Below are positions 59,001 to 64,000 of a stretch of DNA of 64,000 bases, piece by piece (within the stretch, counting starts at the first letter, position 1; every line of letters begins with the position of its first letter). The notes beneath the pieces were generated by a model. The model was not told the origin of the DNA. It did not search any database and worked only from the letters and a program-made list of their open reading frames with translations. A program made the position numbers and the translations under genes. This stretch comes from Lolium rigidum. Taxonomy: Eukaryota > Streptophyta > Magnoliopsida > Poales > Poaceae. The stretch is taken from positions 229,101,322-229,165,321 of the forward strand of contig NC_061510.1 in the NCBI RefSeq assembly GCF_022539505.1, in the 5' to 3' direction.

Positions 59001-59897
59001 TCTATATGAATGGCTTGTTATGCCATTTGGTCTTTCCAATGCTCCATCAACTTTCATGCGCCTCATGAATCACATTTTGCGTCCTCTCATTGGCAAGAGT
59101 GTGGTTGTCTATTTCGATGACATTCTCATTTATAGCAAAAATCTCGAGGACCATGTGCAACATGTGAGAGAAGTCTTGTGCATCTTGCGTCATGAAAAGC
59201 TTTATGCTAACCTCCCCAAGTGCACCTTTGCTCAAAACAAATTGGTTTTCCTTGGCTTTGTGGTTTCCGCTAATGGGATTGAAGTTGATTCTTCCAAGGT
59301 AGAGGCCATCCACAATTGGCCTACTCCTACAAATGTTGGTCAAGTCCGAAGCTTCCATGGACTTGCCGGGTTTTACCGCCGCTTTGTGAAAGATTTTAGC
59401 ACCATTGCTTGCCCTTTGAATGAGCTTACCAAGAAGAATGTTCCGTTTGTTTGGGGCAAGGCCCAACAAAATGCTTTTGATGAGTTGAAGAAACGCCTTA
59501 CCGAAGCTCCCCTTCTTGTTCTTCCAAATTTTGCCAAAACTTTTGAGATTGAGTGTGATGCAAGTGGGCTTGGTATTGGTGGTGTTCTTATGCAAGAGGG
59601 CAAACCCGTGGCATATTATAGTGAGAAGTTGGATGGCGCACGCCTCAACTATCCTATTTATGACAAGGAGCTCTATGCTTTGGTTCGTGTTCTTGAAGTT
59701 TGGCAACACTATCTTTGGCCAAAAGAGTTTATCATTCATTCCGACCATGAGTCTTTGAAGTACTTGAAAAGCCAACACAATTTGAACAAACGTCATGCAA
59801 AATGGGTTGAGTTCATTGAGTCCTTCCCATATGTAATCAAATACAAGAAGGGCAAGGACAATGTAGTGGCGGATGCTCTTTCCGCAAAAACACCCTT
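56038..59897 (+). CDS. gag-protease-RT-RNase H polyprotein of the CRM-like element
   Basis: Starting from ATG 56038 (an in-frame ATG a little upstream cannot be excluded), the frame has a coiled-coil N-terminus, a His/Arg/Ser-rich stretch (residues 95-270), the gag domain (about 295-450, [28 protein letters not shown]), and the zinc knuckle [14 protein letters not shown] (from residue 536). The protease active site DGG is at residue 641. RT follows, with the YFDDILIYS box (first Asp at residue 1027), then RNase H ([12 protein letters not shown], Asp 1174). A one-base deletion near 59890, at the ADALS motif, throws the frame out before integrase. Apart from this the coding region looks intact. 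Confidence 0.88.
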
Positions 59898-61535
59898 TTG
59901 CTTACTCGCTTGGATTTTCATGTCTTGGGACTTGAAGAGATCAAAGAACTCTATACTTCCGATTCTTTCTTTGCTCCGATATTTGAGAAGTGTTCCGTTG
60001 ACCGAGGATTTGATGACTTCTATTTGCACAAAGGCTACTTGTTTAAAGCCAACAAAATTTGCATTCCCGAGTCTTCTCTTCGAAAGTTACTCTTGCAAGA
60101 GTCACATGGTGGTGGCCTTATGGGACATTTTGGTCGGGACAAGACACTTGCGATGTTATCCACTCACTATTATTGTCCAAAGATGAAGCGGGACGTGGAG
60201 CGACTTTGCAACCGTTGCAGGACATGCCTTCAAGCTAAGTCTACCTCCAATCCTTATGGTCTTTACACGCCTTTGCCTATACCTTATGCACCATGTACGG
60301 ATATTAGCATGGATTTTGTACTAGGGTTGCCTCGCACCAAATATGGACATGATTCAATCTTTGTGGTAGTGGATAGGTTCTCTAATATGGCACACTTCAT
60401 ACCTTGCCATAAGACCGATGATGCTTCACACATTGCTTCATTGTTTTTCAGGGAAATTGTCCGCCTTCACGGAGTACCGGCAAGCATTGTGTCGGATCGA
60501 GACGTCAAATTCATGAGCTATCTATGGAAGTCACTCATGGCAAAGTTTGGAGTGAAGCTCCTATTCTCATCATCCTCCCACCCGCAAACGGACGGACAAA
60601 CGGAAGTGGTCAATAGAAGCCTCTCAACTCTTCTACGCATACTCGTGAAGAAAAACTTGAAGTCATGGGAAGAGTGCCTTCCGCATGCGGAGTTCGCCTA
60701 CAATCGAGCCAAGCACAAGACAACATCACGGAGCCCTTTCATGGTCGTCTACGGCTTCGAACCTCCTACGGCACTCGACATACTACCACTCCCCCTTCAT
60801 GAGAGGACGAACATGGACTTCGACAAGCGCACCGTCGCCATGAAGAAACTACATGAAGAAACAAGAGCAACAATACAAGAACATGTGCTTCGTCAAGCTA
60901 ACCGCCTCAACGCCAAGAAGAAGGAACGAATATTTCAAGAAGGAGACCTCGTTTGGATCCACCTCCGGAAGGAACGGTTCCCTCATGAACGCAACTCAAA
61001 GCTCAAGCCAAGAGGAGATGGACCCTTCAAGGTCCTGAAACGCATCAACAACAACGTCTACGTCATCGACATCCCGACCTCCAAGTACTTGGTGAGCAAC
61101 ACGTTCAATATCTCCGACTTGTCACCCTATCATGGAGATGAGGAAGACCACGAGTCGAGGATGACTCTTTCCCAAGGGGGGGGGGGAGATGATGTAGCCC
61201 CGCTCACCGACGACACTACATCAAGACCAACTAGTCCCCCAAGTGGAGCGATGACTCGGGCTCGAATTAAAGCGCTACATGATAAGGTGAACTCTCTCCT
61301 CACCACCCTTGATCTTGATACCCCTTTGGATGGAATGCTACCTCATGCCGATGTGCTATGTGTCATTAGGTACAAGGCGCATCAAGACACCGGAGAGGAG
61401 GACATGCCATGGTCAAGAGGAGGAGAGGAGCAGCTGGTCATGAAGATGGACATGGAGTTGGACCGGAAGTCGACCGAAGAACGCAAGGAAGAAAAGATGG
61501 TCGGCCGGTCCAGAATCCGGTTGACCGGCCTCTGA
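59898..61535 (+). CDS. integrase of the CRM-like element, reading into the 3' LTR
   Basis: The frame continues Pol after the frameshift. It holds the HHCC zinc region ([19 protein letters not shown] ... CNRCRTC), the DDE core ([27 protein letters not shown]) and the GPF module ([11 protein letters not shown]). The end [12 protein letters not shown] is followed by a glycine run encoded by the polypurine tract, then about 115 codons inside the LTR. No chromodomain is seen. In CRM elements the C-terminal extension overlaps the LTR and in some groups targets integration to centromeres; whether this one has that motif I cannot tell. ATG 59898 is not a natural start. Confidence 0.85.
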   Translation: MLTRLDFHVLGLEEIKELYTSDSFFAPIFEKCSVDRGFDDFYLHKGYLFKANKICIPESSLRKLLLQESHGGGLMGHFGRDKTLAMLSTHYYCPKMKRDVERLCNRCRTCLQAKSTSNPYGLYTPLPIPYAPCTDISMDFVLGLPRTKYGHDSIFVVVDRFSNMAHFIPCHKTDDASHIASLFFREIVRLHGVPASIVSDRDVKFMSYLWKSLMAKFGVKLLFSSSSHPQTDGQTEVVNRSLSTLLRILVKKNLKSWEECLPHAEFAYNRAKHKTTSRSPFMVVYGFEPPTALDILPLPLHERTNMDFDKRTVAMKKLHEETRATIQEHVLRQANRLNAKKKERIFQEGDLVWIHLRKERFPHERNSKLKPRGDGPFKVLKRINNNVYVIDIPTSKYLVSNTFNISDLSPYHGDEEDHESRMTLSQGGGGDDVAPLTDDTTSRPTSPPSGAMTRARIKALHDKVNSLLTTLDLDTPLDGMLPHADVLCVIRYKAHQDTGEEDMPWSRGGEEQLVMKMDMELDRKSTEERKEEKMVGRSRIRLTGL

Positions 61536-62189
61536 CCGGGCCATCCGGTCCCGGACCGGCCTCTCAACCGGTGCCATCCGGCGCCATCCGAGTAACCCCG
61601 GCACCCCGCCCGGTTGCAGCCCGGTCCAGGGCCCGGTCGCCGACCGGCCTGTCCGGTCCCAGGTCCGGTCTGACCGGCCTCCTGACCGGCCTGCCCGACT
61701 AAAGATGCCTTTTCGGCCCGAACCGGTTTCACTTGTACCTTTTCGGCCCGTGTCGTCTTGTATCTCTATATAAGTACCCTGTACATCCCCTTTACCCCTT
61801 AGACTTGTTTTGAACTCAAACCTACCTTTGAGCTTAGTCTCCCTTGGGTATCATCCCTCTGTAATCAAGGCACCTTGGTTGTTGACTTTGATCTTGTTGA
61901 AGGAGATTCTAGTACTAGTTACTCTCTCTCTTTCACCAAGCTCTTCCTCTCCAACCCCAATCTCTCTCCGGGAATTCTGCCACGTGCCTCTTCCTCGGAG
62001 ATTCTATTGGCGTGGTCCATCGAGCCACGGAGGTAAGCATCGGGTGTATCGGGTTGGTGTGCGTGCGTGAGTCTCGGAGTTCCTCGTGCTCGTCGTGTTC
62101 TTCGTGTTCCTCGCGTTCTCCCATCTCATCCCTTGGTTTCGAAGTCAATCCGCGAGATCGGGCCACACACGGGGTCTTAGACCTCATCA
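61190..62189 (+). repeat. right LTR of the CRM-like element (1,000 bp)
   Basis: TGATGTAGCCCC to ACCTCATCA, preceded by an 11-G polypurine tract (12 G before the left LTR). The following bases GAATT would be the right target duplication, but the left partner is lost. Confidence 0.9.
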
Positions 62190-62345
62190 GAATTAAAATA
62201 TAGTTTTACTAGAGGTGACCTGATAAGTTATTGATGAAGAAGGGGATGCCTTGGGCATCCCCAAGCTTTGATGCTTGAGTCTTCTTGAAATATGGAGGGA
62301 TGAACCACGGGGGCATCCCCAAGCTGTAGAATCCTACCTTTTAAT
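62190..62345. other. short fragment of another repeat with a doubled GGGCATCCCCAAGCT
   Basis: The motif GGGCATCCCCAAGCT occurs at about 62253 and 62312. No coding region. It looks like a piece of a different grass LTR element left between the CRM-like element and the next LTR. Confidence 0.4.
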
Positions 62346-64000
62346 AAAGGCAAGATACCTGTGTATAGTGCTATTCCCGGGATCACTGATAGCACACACA
62401 TTACAAAATATAGTAATCATTGCAATAGTATCAAATTACTACATCGTTGATCCAGAGGGTACAATAAAACCTTACAAATTGCATAGTCACATGGACTAGC
62501 TCAACAAAATTGTTCAGAATAAACACAGCGGAAATGTAAATCATCAATGAGCCTTCATCATCTTCATGTGCCTCAGGCAGACATGTTGGAATGTAGACTC
62601 GAGATCCTACCTAGTAATCCTCCTCAGACGAACCTGCACGTTTGAATATGCAGCCCCACGAATGGAGGTCAGTACAATGATGTACTGGCAAATGACACTT
62701 ATATGTGGCTGTTTTGGGCATGTCTATCTACATGATATTTGGCAAGTGGAGTTTAGGCAAATTTGCATAAAGCCAATTTTATCCTACATTTTATTTCAAA
62801 GCAAAAACATTTACAAAACTCTAACTGATGTCATAAACAGTATCATGGTTACATCTCCCATGTACTATCCGACAATTGCTACTCAAATTTTAACTTATTC
62901 TGAAAAGGTGATGAGATTCTTCCGCCCTGCCTAGAAAGCTCAAATTGTCCGTAACCGGGGACACGGCTAAGATCTTAGGTTTACTCTCGAGAGGTTGTGC
63001 ACTTTCACCTTACGACCCACCCTTCCCAAGAGAAGAATGAGACAAGATCTTTCAGAAGAAGGTTTCAACCATATTAGCTAGACTCGTTCCCTTGGCCGTC
63101 GCCTCCACCCACTGTCTAACTGACAAGTTGGACCTCACAACTTACTTAATCCCGGCAGAGCCCATAATACCATAAGGCTGCACTGGAAGCTATCTAAAAC
63201 ATGGACGACATAGTAATATCTTTAATCCTGGGTGGCCATCCACAATTGAAACTCACAGGCTTAAAACCATTAAAGATAATAAACCCCCGCACGATACCCT
63301 GGTGAAAACCAGGGGTGCAGTCTAGGGCAACCACTATTCAAATGCGCACTCTCAGGTACCCACTCGCCACTCGGTTACTACAGGGTCGAGCCCCGAGCAG
63401 CCGCCCACCACACAACCAATCCACCCGGGTGATTCATTAAAGTTGTTAATTTTAATTCTCAATACTCACAATCCAAATAAATTCGAAAATCAGCGGTGGC
63501 ACTTTGGTATTGCTAGGCACACTAAGAATCCTAGCAAGGGTTCGGGTGACTACACACTACTAGGATTTATAAGCATAGCATAACTTTCGAAAACAAAATC
63601 CTACCATGCATACTAGTTTGAGAAAAACACTAATGCATAACAAAATAGGTAGGAAATTGAATGTCACTTGCCTTTTTGGTAGTCGAAGCGCGTTCACTTC
63701 TCTTAATCAAAATACGTGCCTCTCCGTACAGACTACAACATAAACACACCATTCAACAACAACAACATCATAATCAAACAAGACAACAATCCGAAATCGC
63801 TCTATGGTACTAAGGTGTGACATGAGGTTTGGCTTGCAGGATATGGCTGTGAGAGTTTGGAAGGAAAGTCACATGATTAGAAAGAGATGGATTATCCAAG
63901 ATATAATTGAAGAGTCTTTATGTTTTACAAGAGAATGAAAAGAATTTGAAACGGCTCATGTGAATTGAATCACATAAGTGACAAATAGTTCAACAACAAT
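62346..64000 (-). repeat. partial giant LTR related to 13013-15377
   Basis: It begins with GATACCTGTGTATAGTGCTATTCCCGGG-like sequence that resembles a minus-strand primer site followed by an LTR end. It shares with 13013-15377 the TTTGCATAAAGCCAATTTT block (62760-62778) and the GGACACGGCT ... CTCGAGAGGTTGTGCACTTT block (62959-63007), plus GAGCCCATA and CTGGAAGC further on. The LTR runs off the window. No gene seen. Confidence 0.5.

Larger units (their letters stand above)
53643..62189 (+). mobile_element. CRM-like Ty3/gypsy retrotransposon with remnant of a second tandem copy
   Basis: Complete unit: LTR 53738-54738, leader, gag-pol, LTR 61190-62189. Bases 53643-53737 before the left LTR repeat the internal end just before the right LTR (61096-61189), including the G-rich polypurine tract. 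This was therefore an LTR-internal-LTR-internal-LTR array, cut on the left. The protease block ([27 protein letters not shown]), lack of a chromodomain and an ORF running into the LTR all resemble the CRM chromovirus clade. Confidence 0.85.

Overview
The window reads as intergenic DNA of a large, repeat-rich grass genome. The families point to a Pooideae grass (Triticeae, Poeae or Aveneae): an Angela/WIS-type Ty1/copia LTR, Tat-clade Ty3/gypsy elements with antisense ORFs, LARD-type giant LTRs and a CRM-like gypsy element. I cannot name the species. I found no host gene with an intact coding region; nearly every base can be assigned to a mobile element or a fragment of one.

Layout. 1-6240 is the 3' part of a Tat-clade gypsy element (protease, RT, two RNase H domains, integrase, antisense acidic ORF, 3' LTR). 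It sits inside a LINE whose remainder runs to its poly(A) at 11252; a solo-LTR-like element (7438-8924) interrupts the LINE reverse transcriptase. The LINE abuts an AT-rich LTR (11253-12028), followed by a short non-coding internal domain (to 13012) and a second LTR (from 13013) of a reverse-oriented element. A second solo-LTR-like copy lies at 15408-16891, then a GC-rich gene-like fragment. From 17601 to 40215 lies a Tat-type element that has gag and protease but no RT or integrase, plus a spliced antisense gene. Its gag is split by a 16-kb element (18211-34238) made of two 6.58-kb LTRs around 2.87 kb of non-coding DNA, with a perfect CACTG target duplication.

40216-53642 is a degenerate Angela-like copia element on the minus strand. 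It contains a 4.25-kb non-autonomous Helitron (43513-47766), which itself carries a retroposed poly(A) sequence with a 17-bp target duplication; the copia 5' LTR holds a third solo-LTR-like copy (51819-53128). 53643-62189 is a nearly intact CRM-like gypsy element whose integrase ORF runs through the polypurine tract into the 3' LTR. It is preceded by 95 bp of a second copy's 3' internal end, so it is the remnant of a tandem LTR-sharing array. The last 1.8 kb is another giant-LTR fragment.

The main points for a second look are the giant-LTR element, the solo-LTR-like family with clean 5-bp duplications, recurring GCCGAT/ATCGGC hairpins in the first gypsy element, the Helitron with its nested retroposon, and the tandem CRM remnant. 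A technical point also matters: differences between young LTR pairs concentrate at CAG/CTG sites, often as indels, which suggests residual base-calling error at CHG-methylated cytosines. Some frameshifts reported here may therefore not be real.
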